NCBI GenBank assembly: GCA_964559455.1
Contig: CAZLHO010000053.1
Span: 1-19,639, forward strand
Direction: 5' to 3'
Length of the DNA: 19,639 nt
DNA from: CAZLHO01 sp964559455
Lineage (GTDB): Bacteria > Krumholzibacteriota > Krumholzibacteriia > LZORAL124-64-63
The translations under genes and the position numbers were made by a program. The notes below the pieces were generated by a model. It saw only the letters and a list, made by a program, of their open reading frames with translations, had not been told where the DNA came from and did no database searches. Shown piece after piece: positions 1 through 7,495 of this stretch (position 1 is its first letter; every line of letters starts with the position of its first letter).

Positions 1-51
1 TCCGGGCCGGCTTTGCGGAACCACCCGCGAGATCTGTCGAGCTGAGAGTGA

Positions 52-74
52 CTTGGCTCAATAGAGCCAAGGAG
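52..74 (+). promoter_or_regulatory. Leader hairpin overlapping the helicase ribosome binding site
   Basis: CTTGGCTC (52-59) and GAGCCAAG (64-71) form a perfect 8-base-pair stem around the loop AATA. The Shine-Dalgarno sequence AAGGAG (69-74) shares its first three bases with the 3' arm, so folding would partly hide it. No U-run follows, so this is not a terminator. A role in translational control is inference. Confidence 0.5.
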
Positions 75-83
75 CATACAGTC

Positions 84-1313
84 TTGACCTTCTCACAGTT
101 CGAACTCGATCCCCGCCTCGAGGCCGGGATCGACGCCTTGGGCTACGTCCAGCCCACGCCCATCCAGAAAGCCGCCATCCCCGAGGTCCTCGCCGGACGC
201 GACGTCATGGGCATCGCCCAGACCGGCACCGGCAAGACCGCGGCCTTCATGCTGCCCATCCTCCATCGCCTGCTCGAAGGCCCGCGCGGCAAGGTGCGCG
301 CCCTGGTGCTCGCCCCGACCCGCGAGCTGGCGGAGCAGACCCGGCTGGCCACCTGCGATCTCGGCAAGCAGACGAATATCCGTTCCATGTCGGTCTACGG
401 GGGCGTCCGCAAGGAACCCCAGGCCGCGAAGCTGCGGCGCGGCGTCGAGATCGTCGTCGCCTGCCCCGGCCGGCTGCTCGATATTCTCTGGGACGGCGAC
501 ATCGATCTCTCCCACGTCGAGACCCTGGTCCTGGACGAGGCCGACCGCATGTGCGACATGGGCTTCCTGCCCGACATCCGGCGCATCCTGCGCGCGCTGC
601 CGTCCCCGCTGCAGGTCCTCTTCTTCTCGGCCACCATGCCGCCGGACATCCGCCGGCTGGCCGACAACATGCTCGAGGATCCGGTCTCGGTTTCCATCGG
701 TTCGCCGGCGCCTGCGGCGACGGTCTCGCAGTCGCTCTACCCGACCACCGAGGGCCTGAAGCGCGACCTGCTCCAGGCGATCCTCAAGCAGAACGGGCCC
801 GAGCGCACCCTGGTCTTCACCCGCACCAAGTTCCGGGCCCGCAGCCTGGCCGCCGTGCTCATCCGCAACGGGCACCGCGTGGCGACGCTCCAGGGCAACA
901 TGCCCCAGAACAAGCGCCAGGCCGCCATCGACGGCTTCCGCTCCGGGCGCTATGATATCCTGGTGGCCACGGACATCGCCGCGCGCGGCATCGACGTCAC
1001 GGAGATCGCGAAGGTCGTCAACTTCGACATGCCCGACACCCTCGACGCCTACACCCACCGGGTGGGCCGCACCGGCCGCGCCGCCTGCACGGGAGAGGCC
1101 GTGAACCTGGCCTCGGTCTCGGACACGCTGGTCGTGCGTGCGATCCAGGCCCAGTTGGGCACGCCGCTCGAGCAGCGGGTGGTGCCCGACTTCGACTACG
1201 GCAGCTTCAAACCCAGCCTCACGGTCCTGGCCAACCGGAACGCCGGAGGCATGGGCGGTCGCCGCTTCGGCGGCAGCCGCGGGCCGCGGCGCCGGGCGCC
1301 GCGATTCACCTAG
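84..1313 (+). CDS. DEAD-box ATP-dependent RNA helicase (RhlE-like)
   Basis: A DEAD-box helicase unwinds short RNA duplexes using ATP, in the cytoplasm, in ribosome assembly or mRNA turnover. From the chosen start (409 residues) all core motifs are visible: Q motif near residues 20-28 (GY.QPTPIQ), Walker A AQTGTGKT (45-52), PTREL (78-82), DEAD (151-154), SAT (182-184), ARGID (300-304) and HRVGRTGR (325-332). The tail (387-409) is rich in Gly and Arg, as in RNA-binding tails of RhlE-type enzymes. The TTG at 84 is preferred over the in-frame GTG at 48. AAGGAG (69-74) lies 9 bases before the TTG, and the family normally starts just before 'F..F.L.P.L'. The GTG has only a weak ribosome site, and the interval holds a hairpin. 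The subfamily (RhlE versus DeaD) is not settled, but the short C-terminus favours RhlE. The small gene that follows is probably co-transcribed. Confidence 0.95.
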   Translation: MTFSQFELDPRLEAGIDALGYVQPTPIQKAAIPEVLAGRDVMGIAQTGTGKTAAFMLPILHRLLEGPRGKVRALVLAPTRELAEQTRLATCDLGKQTNIRSMSVYGGVRKEPQAAKLRRGVEIVVACPGRLLDILWDGDIDLSHVETLVLDEADRMCDMGFLPDIRRILRALPSPLQVLFFSATMPPDIRRLADNMLEDPVSVSIGSPAPAATVSQSLYPTTEGLKRDLLQAILKQNGPERTLVFTRTKFRARSLAAVLIRNGHRVATLQGNMPQNKRQAAIDGFRSGRYDILVATDIAARGIDVTEIAKVVNFDMPDTLDAYTHRVGRTGRAACTGEAVNLASVSDTLVVRAIQAQLGTPLEQRVVPDFDYGSFKPSLTVLANRNAGGMGGRRFGGSRGPRRRAPRFT

Positions 1314-1316
1314 AAT
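1311..1316 (+). promoter_or_regulatory. Possible -10 element before the small lysine-rich gene
   Basis: TAGAAT lies immediately before the helicase stop codon region ends and 36 bases before the next ATG, in otherwise very GC-rich DNA. No -35 hexamer is visible at 17-base spacing. It resembles the TAGAAT element before the gene at 18426. Confidence 0.3.
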
Positions 1317-1351
1317 ACAGGCGGTCACGCCAAGCAGAAGGGATCCATGAC

Positions 1352-1570
1352 ATGGCGCGAAACCAGTTCAGCTTCCAGAAGCGACAGAAGGAACTGGCCA
1401 AGAAGAAGAAGCGGGAAGAGAAGCTGGCGCGTAAGCAGGAAAGCAAGCAGAACGCCGCCGAAAACGACGGGATCGCCGTCGTCAACGAGTTCGGCGAGGT
1501 CATCGAGACTCCCGCCGCAGAGACTTCGGCCGAGACCGGGTCGCCGGACGAAGGCGAACCCGAGGGCTGA
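1352..1570 (+). CDS. Small lysine-rich hypothetical protein
   Basis: This encodes a 72-residue protein with no recognised domain. The N-terminal half is strongly basic and likely helical (a Lys/Arg/Gln run around residues 10-33 including KKKKREEK). The C-terminal half is acidic and rich in Ala, Glu and Thr, so probably disordered. The start is chosen because AGAAGGGA (1336-1343) lies 8 bases upstream; the ATG at 1347 belongs to another frame. It begins 38 bases after the RNA helicase in the same direction, so co-transcription and a role in RNA or ribosome binding are plausible. That role rests only on charge and position. Similar short basic proteins occur next to RNA helicases in other bacteria, but I cannot name a family. 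Confidence 0.75.
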   Translation: MARNQFSFQKRQKELAKKKKREEKLARKQESKQNAAENDGIAVVNEFGEVIETPAAETSAETGSPDEGEPEG

Positions 1571-1621
1571 AACCGAACGGAAAGACGAAGAAAGTCCGCA
1601 GTCCCCTCCATGCGCCCGATG

Positions 1622-1630
1622 TGCTAGACT
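1622..1630 (+). promoter_or_regulatory. Extended -10 promoter element
   Basis: TGCTAGACT fits the extended -10 pattern TGnTAnnnT and lies about 60 bases before the start of the beta-helix gene. No good -35 box is seen. The placement relative to the start matches other genes in the window. Confidence 0.4.
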
Positions 1631-1688
1631 TGATCCCACATCGGAATCGGCTCGCCCGACGCGCTTCGATCATGGAATGGAGGGGACC

Positions 1689-3743
1689 ATGAAGCGGAAG
1701 TCGCTTTCGGGTACGTCTATCCTGCACACGGCCGCGATCTGCATCCTGCTCGCCGCCCCCGCCCTCGCCGGCACGCTCCACGTCGGACCGGGCCAGCCCT
1801 ACGCCACGATCCAGTCCGCCGTCGACGCCGCGTTCCCCGGCGACGAGATCCTGGTCCACGACGGCGTCTACGTGGAGAACGTTCTCGTCGACAAGGCCGT
1901 CGCCGTCCGCGCGCAGAGCTGGGTCACGTCGTCCCACAACGACGCGGCGATCATCGACGCCGGCATGGCCGGCGACGAGGACGGTTTCAAGGTCACGGCC
2001 GCCGGAGCCGCGGTCGAGGGCTTCAGCATCTTCAACGCGATCGGCTACACGCCGGAATTCTACTACCGCTCGGCCATCGCCGTCCGCGGCGCCGCCGGCA
2101 CCGTCGTCGCGCACAACCGCTGCGGCTGGGACGACGATCACAAGAACAGCATCAACATCACCATCTCCGAATCCTCGTCCTGCGAGATCCTCGAGAATTC
2201 GACCCGCGAGGGACAGCACGGCATCTTCGTCGAGGATTCCGCGGACTGCCTGATCCAGGGGAACGACTGCCGAGACCACACTCTCGGTTCCAATTCCGCC
2301 GGCGTCTACATGTATGGCGGCACCGACATGTATACCGGGGAGTTCTACACGCGCGACAACCTTATCCTGGACAACGAGTTCCGCGGATGTGTCATCGGCG
2401 TCCACCTGCAGAGCGGCTGCAAGGGCGTCACCGTGGCGGACAACGTCGCCGACGAGAACTACGCCGGCATCGCCGCCAACGGCGGCGCCTTCAACTGCGC
2501 CATCCTGGACAATCTGATCCGCGACAACGGCCACCGGGGGGTCTGGCTCAACGGGTCGCGCGAGAACGTGGTCGCCGGCAACACGATCGACGCCACCGTC
2601 AACGGGATCTGGCTGGGCTACCAGTCGCCGTCGGACTACGGCTGCGACAACACCGTCATCACCATGAACAGCATCACGAACTGCACCTACGCCGGCATCC
2701 GCATCTCGGCCAAGTCCGACAACGCGCGCATGTCCCTGAACTCCTTCGCCGGCAACGCCAACCATGTCGTCTCCGAGGGCACCGACTGGAGCACCGCCAC
2801 GCCGGTCTCCTATTTCCACGGCGCCAACTTCAGCGGGCAGTTGGGCAACTACTACGACACCTACACCGGCGCGGACCTGGACGGGGACGGCGTGGGGGAC
2901 GAGGGCCTGCCCTTCATCGACGGCGATCCGGACTACGGCCCCGTCGAGAACCATCCCCTGGTGGCGCCGCCCGGCGACTATGTGATCCAGGCCTGGTACC
3001 TGGACGGCGACGAGGGCCCGACGATGCGCTGCGGCGACGCCGGAAGCGTGCCCGGAGAGATGGGGATCGATCACGAGGCCGTGGTCGTCTGGCTTTCCGA
3101 CCACCCCGCCGTGGGCGAGGTTTCCTTCGCGGCCGGCGCCTGGACCGGGCAGTTGAGCTTCAACGACGCCCCCATGCCCGACGCCTTCACGGTGGAGATC
3201 GGGCATTCGAGCGACGGCACCGACTTCACGCCCAGCGGGGCTCAGGCCTCCGTGGGCGGCGACTGGAACAACCCCTTCACGACTTCGGCGGCGTCCGTCA
3301 CGGTGCCGGACCGTCGCTGCCTGGCCCTGCGCCTGACCAGCGCCGCCGGCTGGACGATCCCCCTGCGCACCGGCGGGATGTGGAGCTACGTTTCGAGCCC
3401 GGGACTGGGCGATCCCGACTGGCCGCACGGCACCGGCACCGACGTGCCCGGCGCGCCGGCCGCCGGCCTGGTCCTGCGGCAGAACGCGCCGAACCCCTTC
3501 AACCCGCGCACGGTCATCCTCTTCGACCTGCCGGCGCCCTCCGCCGTCCGGCTGCGCGTGCACGACCTTGCGGGTCGGTTGGTGCGGACGCTGGTCGATC
3601 GGCCGCTGTTGCCCGCCGGGCCGCAGCGCGCCACCTGGAACGGCCGCGACGCCGCCGGCCGGCACGTTGCGGCCGGCGCCTACCTCTACCGTCTGGAGGC
3701 CGGCGGGAAGACCGTCTCGCGGCGGATGACATTGGTGCGCTAG
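1689..3743 (+). CDS. Secreted NosD-like beta-helix protein with FlgD-like C-terminal domain
   Basis: This 684-residue exported protein starts with a Sec signal peptide (residues 1-27, ending ALA). A right-handed parallel beta-helix follows (about 30-430), opening with 'QPYATIQSAVDAA.PGDEI.V..G.Y.ENV' and continuing with many short 'N.I..N...GI.L' turns, as in the NosD/pectate-lyase-like fold. A Ca-binding-like 'DLDGDGVGDEG' segment comes next, typical of this type of NosD-like protein. Residues 593-684 form a FlgD/Ig-like domain with NPFNPR, DLAGR and AGAYLYRL, used in related phyla as a cell-surface or secretion-sorting tail. The start is set at 1689 because GGAGGGG (1679-1685) precedes it and the signal peptide starts there; upstream in-frame codons overlap the previous gene. 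The natural ligand is unknown. Carbohydrate binding or cleavage is possible, but I cannot assign catalytic residues. There is no nos operon here, so a copper role is unlikely. Confidence 0.9.
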   Translation: MKRKSLSGTSILHTAAICILLAAPALAGTLHVGPGQPYATIQSAVDAAFPGDEILVHDGVYVENVLVDKAVAVRAQSWVTSSHNDAAIIDAGMAGDEDGFKVTAAGAAVEGFSIFNAIGYTPEFYYRSAIAVRGAAGTVVAHNRCGWDDDHKNSINITISESSSCEILENSTREGQHGIFVEDSADCLIQGNDCRDHTLGSNSAGVYMYGGTDMYTGEFYTRDNLILDNEFRGCVIGVHLQSGCKGVTVADNVADENYAGIAANGGAFNCAILDNLIRDNGHRGVWLNGSRENVVAGNTIDATVNGIWLGYQSPSDYGCDNTVITMNSITNCTYAGIRISAKSDNARMSLNSFAGNANHVVSEGTDWSTATPVSYFHGANFSGQLGNYYDTYTGADLDGDGVGDEGLPFIDGDPDYGPVENHPLVAPPGDYVIQAWYLDGDEGPTMRCGDAGSVPGEMGIDHEAVVVWLSDHPAVGEVSFAAGAWTGQLSFNDAPMPDAFTVEIGHSSDGTDFTPSGAQASVGGDWNNPFTTSAASVTVPDRRCLALRLTSAAGWTIPLRTGGMWSYVSSPGLGDPDWPHGTGTDVPGAPAAGLVLRQNAPNPFNPRTVILFDLPAPSAVRLRVHDLAGRLVRTLVDRPLLPAGPQRATWNGRDAAGRHVAAGAYLYRLEAGGKTVSRRMTLVR

Positions 3744-3791
3744 GGACCGGGACGAGCGGGATCCGCCGCCCCTGGCGCCGGGGGGATTTCA

Positions 3792-3800
3792 TGCTATCCT
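3792..3800 (+). promoter_or_regulatory. Extended -10 promoter element
   Basis: TGCTATCCT matches TGnTAnnnT and lies 58 bases before the GTG start of the diguanylate cyclase gene. The -35 region (about 3772-3777) has no clear hexamer. Confidence 0.4.
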
Positions 3801-3858
3801 GGCCTGCCGACCCGCCATCGGTCCCGAGGATTCGTGGCGCTCCGAGCAGGAGGTTCGC

Positions 3859-4842
3859 GTGAAGACGCCAGAGATCCCTCGCGATGAGCAGGCCCGCCTG
3901 CGGTCGCTGAAGTCGCTCGACATCCTGGACACCCCGGCCGAGGAGCGGTTCGACCGACTGACGCGCATGGCGCGACGGCTGTTCGGCGTGCCGATCGCGC
4001 TGGTCAGCCTGATCGACGAGAACCGCCAGTGGTTCAAGTCGGCCGCCGGCCTCGATGTTCGCGAGACTCCGCGCGCGATCTCGTTCTGCGGGCACGCGAT
4101 CCTCGACGACCAGATCCTCGTCGTGCCCGACGCCCGGGCCGACGCACGCTTCTCGGACAACCCCCTGGTCCTGGGCGATCCCGAAATCCGCTTTTATGCC
4201 GGCTGCCCCCTGCGGGCCCCGGACGGCAGCCGCCTGGGCACCTTCTGCATCATCGACCGGACGCCCCGGGCGCTCGGGGCCGAGGATCTGGAGATGCTGC
4301 GGGACCTGGCGGCGCTGGCGGAGCGCGAGATCACGACGGTGGAACTGGCGACGATGGACGATCTGACCGACATCTCGAACCGGCGGGGCTTCCTGATGCT
4401 GGCCCAGAAGGGGCTGAATCTCTGCGCGCGGCAGGGGATCCCCGCGACGCTGGCCTTCTTCGACATCAACGGCTTCAAGCTGATCAACGACCGCTTCGGG
4501 CACGCCGAGGGTGATCGGGCCCTGGCCGTTTTCGCCGACCATCTCCGCCACGTCTTCCGGGATTCGGATCTCTTCGCGCGGCTGGGCGGCGACGAGTTCG
4601 TGGTGCTGCTGACCAACACGGACAGGACGCTGGCCGAGAGCATCGTCGCCAGATTCCGGCAATCGCTGGCTCGGCGCGATGGCGCGGCCGATCGGGGCTA
4701 CGCCCTCGACTTCGCCCACGGCATCGTCGAGTTCGATCCGGCCCGGCACCGGGATGTCGAGGCTCTGCTCGCCGACGGGGACGCGCAGATGTACGCCCAC
4801 AAGCGGGAACGACCGAGGGCCGAAGGTCGCCACGAAGCGTGA
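3859..4842 (+). CDS. GAF-GGDEF diguanylate cyclase
   Basis: It makes the second messenger cyclic di-GMP from two GTP under control of a sensory domain. The 327-residue protein has a GAF domain (about 20-160, with SLIDENRQWFK, FCGHAIL and FYAGCPLR, typical of cyclases of this class) and then a GGDEF domain (about 163-320). The catalytic signature GGDEF is intact at 243-247. An RxxD product-inhibition site (RDSD, 234-237) lies exactly five residues before it, so feedback inhibition is expected. There is no EAL domain, membrane segment or signal peptide, so it acts in the cytoplasm. The start is GTG at 3859, with AGGAGG (3848-3853) 5 bases upstream. It appears to be a single-gene unit. The GAF ligand is unknown; Cys77 and Cys116 in the GAF domain could allow redox or metal sensing, which is inference. 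Confidence 0.95.
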   Translation: MKTPEIPRDEQARLRSLKSLDILDTPAEERFDRLTRMARRLFGVPIALVSLIDENRQWFKSAAGLDVRETPRAISFCGHAILDDQILVVPDARADARFSDNPLVLGDPEIRFYAGCPLRAPDGSRLGTFCIIDRTPRALGAEDLEMLRDLAALAEREITTVELATMDDLTDISNRRGFLMLAQKGLNLCARQGIPATLAFFDINGFKLINDRFGHAEGDRALAVFADHLRHVFRDSDLFARLGGDEFVVLLTNTDRTLAESIVARFRQSLARRDGAADRGYALDFAHGIVEFDPARHRDVEALLADGDAQMYAHKRERPRAEGRHEA

Positions 4843-4878
4843 TCTGCCGCCCCGGGTTCTGTCGGGACTGCGCCTTGA

Positions 4879-4907
4879 CCCGGCCCGGCGAAGCGGGCTC
4901 GGCCGGG
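4879..4907 (+). terminator. Possible hairpin terminator after the diguanylate cyclase
   Basis: CCCGGCC (4879-4885) pairs with GGCCGGG (4901-4907) across a 15-base GC-rich loop that can form an alternative smaller stem. No U-tract follows, so intrinsic termination is uncertain. Confidence 0.3.
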
Positions 4908-4916
4908 GTGAATAAG

Positions 4917-4950
4917 TATCCTGGCCATCCGGCTCTAATTCGCCTAGATT
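4917..4950 (+). promoter_or_regulatory. AT-richer promoter region with two -10-like elements
   Basis: TATCCT (4917-4922) and TAGATT (4945-4950) lie 70-100 bases before the gene at 5020, in the only AT-richer stretch of this intergenic region. Neither has a convincing -35 at standard spacing. Either could serve as the promoter. Confidence 0.3.
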
Positions 4951-5019
4951 TCCCTGTATCCGAGATAACCCTGTTCAGCGCTCCGCGTCGTTCAGAGTAA
5001 ACCCGAGACCGGAGCCGAC

Positions 5020-6822
5020 ATGGGCATCCATACGCGCGCACCCGCACATTCATTCCACATCCCCGTGATGGGCACCGGTTTCACGCTCGACACCCCCCTG
5101 AAGGTGGCGCGTTTCGGCATCGCCTCGGTCGTGTCGCTGGTGGACGACGCCCTGATCGAGCAGATGCGCCTGCGCATCTCCCGGGACCACGACGAGCCCT
5201 TCGCGCCCATCGAGGCCGGCGCCGACGACGCGCGCGCCCGCCGCATCACCGCCTACCTGGACCTGCTGGGCGGGCTGGTGCAGCGCCAGATCGAACGCGT
5301 CCGCGGCGCGGTCTTCGAGGCCGGCAGCGAGATCGTCCGTTATTTCGAGCTGCTGCCGCCGTCTCCCCTGCGCGAGCTCTACGAGCGCATGCAGGCCACC
5401 GCCGACCTCGAGCTGCGCCGCGGCCTGCAGGACAGGCTGCGGGACTTCGTGCAGCCCGGTCCCATCGACGTGAACATCATGACCAAGCTGGATCGCGAGA
5501 CCGACCGCCGCGGCCGCAAGATGCCGGAGCGCTGCTCGGACGCCCTGAGCGCCCTGCGCGGCTTCATGAACAGCCGCGTCGACGCGTCGGTGGTGCTGTC
5601 GGCGGGCATGAACCGTCGCCTCTTCTCCTACATGGCCGAGTTCGGCGACTTTTTCCCCGACAGTCGGGGGGACCTGCGCAAGCGCATCGTGCTCAAGGTC
5701 AGCGACTACCGCTCGGCCCTGCTGCAGGGCAAGCTGCTGGCCAGGCTCGGGCTGCACGTCTCGGAGTTCCGGGTCGAGTCGGGGCTCAACTGCGGCGGGC
5801 ACGCCTTCGGCGGCAAGGGACAGCTGCTGGGGCCGATCCTCGAGGAATTCCAGCGGGAGAGGGCGAACCTGGCCGAGAGCCTGCGCGGCATCCGCCGCCA
5901 GGCGATGGCCGCGCTGGGACGCGGCGACGAGTCCGGCGAACCCGCCCCCGCGCGGGTCACCGTCCAGGGCGGCCTGGGCGACGCCGACGAGGACCGGCTC
6001 ATGCGCGAGCACTACCGCGTGGACGGCACCGGCTGGGGCAGCGCCTTTCTCTTCGTTCCCGAGGTCGTCAACATCGACCGCCGCAGCCTGGACCGCCTCA
6101 CGGCGGCCGGCGAGCAGGACATCGATCTCAGCGGCGCCTCGCCCCTGGGGGTGCCCTTCTGGTCGCTGCGCACCTCGACCAGCGAGGAGAGCCGCCTGCA
6201 GCGCATCGCCGACGGCAAGCCCGGCAGTCCCTGCCCCAAGGGCTACCTCGTCTCCGACTCCGAGTTCTCCGCCGTGCCCATCTGCACCGCCAGCCGCGGC
6301 TACCAGCGGCGCAAGCTGGCCCAGGTCGAGGCGTCGGACATGTCGGCCGTCGAAAAGCGGCGCGCTCAGGAGTCGATTGTGGCCAAGGCCTGCATCTGTC
6401 ACGATCTGGCCGGCGGCGCCACGGGCACCAAGGGCATCGATCCCGACGCGACCACGGCGGTCTGCTGCGGCCCCAACGCGGCCTATTTCAGCCGGGTGAC
6501 GACCCTCGCCGGCATGGTCGACCACATCTACGACCGCGCCTCGCTGCCGCTCTCGCCGGAGCGGCCGCATATGCTGCTCAAGGAGCTCTCGCTGCACCTG
6601 GAATGCCTGCGCCGCGACATCGCCCGCTACGCCGAGGATCCCACGGACAGGCTGGCGAAGACGATCGCGGAATGCCGGGACAACCTCCAGGGCGGCGTCC
6701 AGCACTACCGCGAACTGGCGGGCAGGATCGTCGCCGCCAAGCGTGAGGCCTTCGAGCGGAAGCTGGAGGCCCTGCAACTGGAGCTGGCCGAGCTGGCGCC
6801 GGTGCGCGTGGTCGCCGGCTGA
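5020..6822 (+). CDS. Conserved uncharacterised cysteine-rich protein, possibly a TIM-barrel flavoprotein
   Basis: This 600-residue protein has no signal peptide or membrane segment. I recognise the pattern as a conserved family of unknown function seen in Bacteroidetes-like genomes, but know no role for it. The N-terminus 'VMGTGFTLDTPLKVARFGI.SVVS.VDD' resembles the opening strand of nitronate monooxygenase / 2-nitropropane dioxygenase FMN barrels. 'GLNCGGHAF' (256-263) and 'VTVQGGLG' (314-320) followed by 'TGWGSAFLFVPE' (337-348) resemble that family's GGH and phosphate-binding GG...GT.FL regions. The second half is unusual, with Cys405 (GSPCPKGYL), Cys422 (PICTAS), Cys458/460 (ACIC) and Cys482/483 (VCCGPN). 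Such an arrangement could bind an Fe-S cluster or zinc. The start ATG at 5020 has GGAG 8 bases upstream. It appears to be a one-gene unit facing the leftward regulator gene. Both the flavin and the metal assignments are inference. Confidence 0.85.
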   Translation: MGIHTRAPAHSFHIPVMGTGFTLDTPLKVARFGIASVVSLVDDALIEQMRLRISRDHDEPFAPIEAGADDARARRITAYLDLLGGLVQRQIERVRGAVFEAGSEIVRYFELLPPSPLRELYERMQATADLELRRGLQDRLRDFVQPGPIDVNIMTKLDRETDRRGRKMPERCSDALSALRGFMNSRVDASVVLSAGMNRRLFSYMAEFGDFFPDSRGDLRKRIVLKVSDYRSALLQGKLLARLGLHVSEFRVESGLNCGGHAFGGKGQLLGPILEEFQRERANLAESLRGIRRQAMAALGRGDESGEPAPARVTVQGGLGDADEDRLMREHYRVDGTGWGSAFLFVPEVVNIDRRSLDRLTAAGEQDIDLSGASPLGVPFWSLRTSTSEESRLQRIADGKPGSPCPKGYLVSDSEFSAVPICTASRGYQRRKLAQVEASDMSAVEKRRAQESIVAKACICHDLAGGATGTKGIDPDATTAVCCGPNAAYFSRVTTLAGMVDHIYDRASLPLSPERPHMLLKELSLHLECLRRDIARYAEDPTDRLAKTIAECRDNLQGGVQHYRELAGRIVAAKREAFERKLEALQLELAELAPVRVVAG

Positions 6823-6844
6823 TTCCCGCCTTCGCCCTTCCCGC

Positions 6845-7495
6845 TCAATCCAGCCGGGTCAGGCCCTCCCTGATCGCGTATTTGGTGAGCTCCGCGATCG
6901 AGCGGATTTCCAGCTTGTCCATGACCGCCTTGCGGTGTGATTCGACGGTTTTCGCCGACAGGTTCAGGCGGCCCGCGATCTCCTTGGTCGACAGCCCCTC
7001 GGCGAGAAGCTGCAGCACCTCGCGTTCGCGGGCCGAGAGCACGGCGAAGGCGCTGCCCTGGTCGGCCTCGGCCAGGTTGACGTAGTCGCGCACCACCTGT
7101 TCGCTCAACGCGGCGCTGAGGTGGATGCGTCCGTCGCGGACGGCGAGCACGCCTGCGAGCAGCTCCTCGAAGCCGGCGTCCTTCAGGACGTAGCCCTTGG
7201 CGCCGGCCCGCAGGGCCTCCAGGACGAAGCGGCGGTCGCCGTGCATCGACAGGACGATGACCTTCACCGCCGGCGCCTCCCGGGCCAAGCGGCGGGTCAC
7301 ATCGATGCCGTTGAGGCCCGGCATGGAGATGTCGAGGACGGCCACGTCGGGGGCGAGTTCGCCGCAGAGCCTCAGGGCGTCCAGCCCGTTTTCGGCCTCG
7401 CCCACCACCTCGAGGTCTGGGTGGGCCGTCAGCAGCGGCCGTAGGCCGTCGCGGAAGATCCGGTGGTCGTCGGCCAGCAGGACGCGGGTCGTCAT
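6845..7495 (-). CDS. NarL/FixJ-family response regulator
   Basis: This 216-residue transcription regulator has a receiver domain (about 1-120) with acidic residues Asp9/Asp10, phospho-acceptor Asp55 (VAVLDISMPG) and the conserved Lys in GAKGYVLK. A LuxR-type helix-turn-helix follows (about 150-210), with 'LSAREREVLQLLAEGLSTKEIAGRL' and 'S.KTVESHRK'. It is phosphorylated by a partner kinase and then binds DNA as a dimer. Its ATG overlaps the kinase stop by 4 bases (ATGA), so the two genes are translationally coupled and almost certainly partners. The targets are not shown. The divergent ammonium transporter operon beyond the kinase is a reasonable candidate by position only. The gene ends 22 bases from the convergent 5020-6822 gene, with no obvious terminator between them. 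Confidence 0.97.
   Translation of the reverse strand: MTTRVLLADDHRIFRDGLRPLLTAHPDLEVVGEAENGLDALRLCGELAPDVAVLDISMPGLNGIDVTRRLAREAPAVKVIVLSMHGDRRFVLEALRAGAKGYVLKDAGFEELLAGVLAVRDGRIHLSAALSEQVVRDYVNLAEADQGSAFAVLSAREREVLQLLAEGLSTKEIAGRLNLSAKTVESHRKAVMDKLEIRSIAELTKYAIREGLTRLD

Noticed and set aside
1500..3665. Long minus-strand open frame of 721 codons opposite the beta-helix gene
   Set aside because: It is low-complexity (Val, Gly, Ala, Asp, Arg runs) and arises from the GC bias of the real gene. The plus strand has a signal peptide and recognisable domains.
3752..3788. GC-rich CCCC/GGGG hairpin after the beta-helix gene as a terminator
   Set aside because: The stem is only four base pairs and a real U-tract is missing.
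5050..6777. 575-codon minus-strand frame opposite the cysteine-rich gene
   Set aside because: It has shadow composition, no ribosome site and no domain; the plus-strand protein has family-like motifs.
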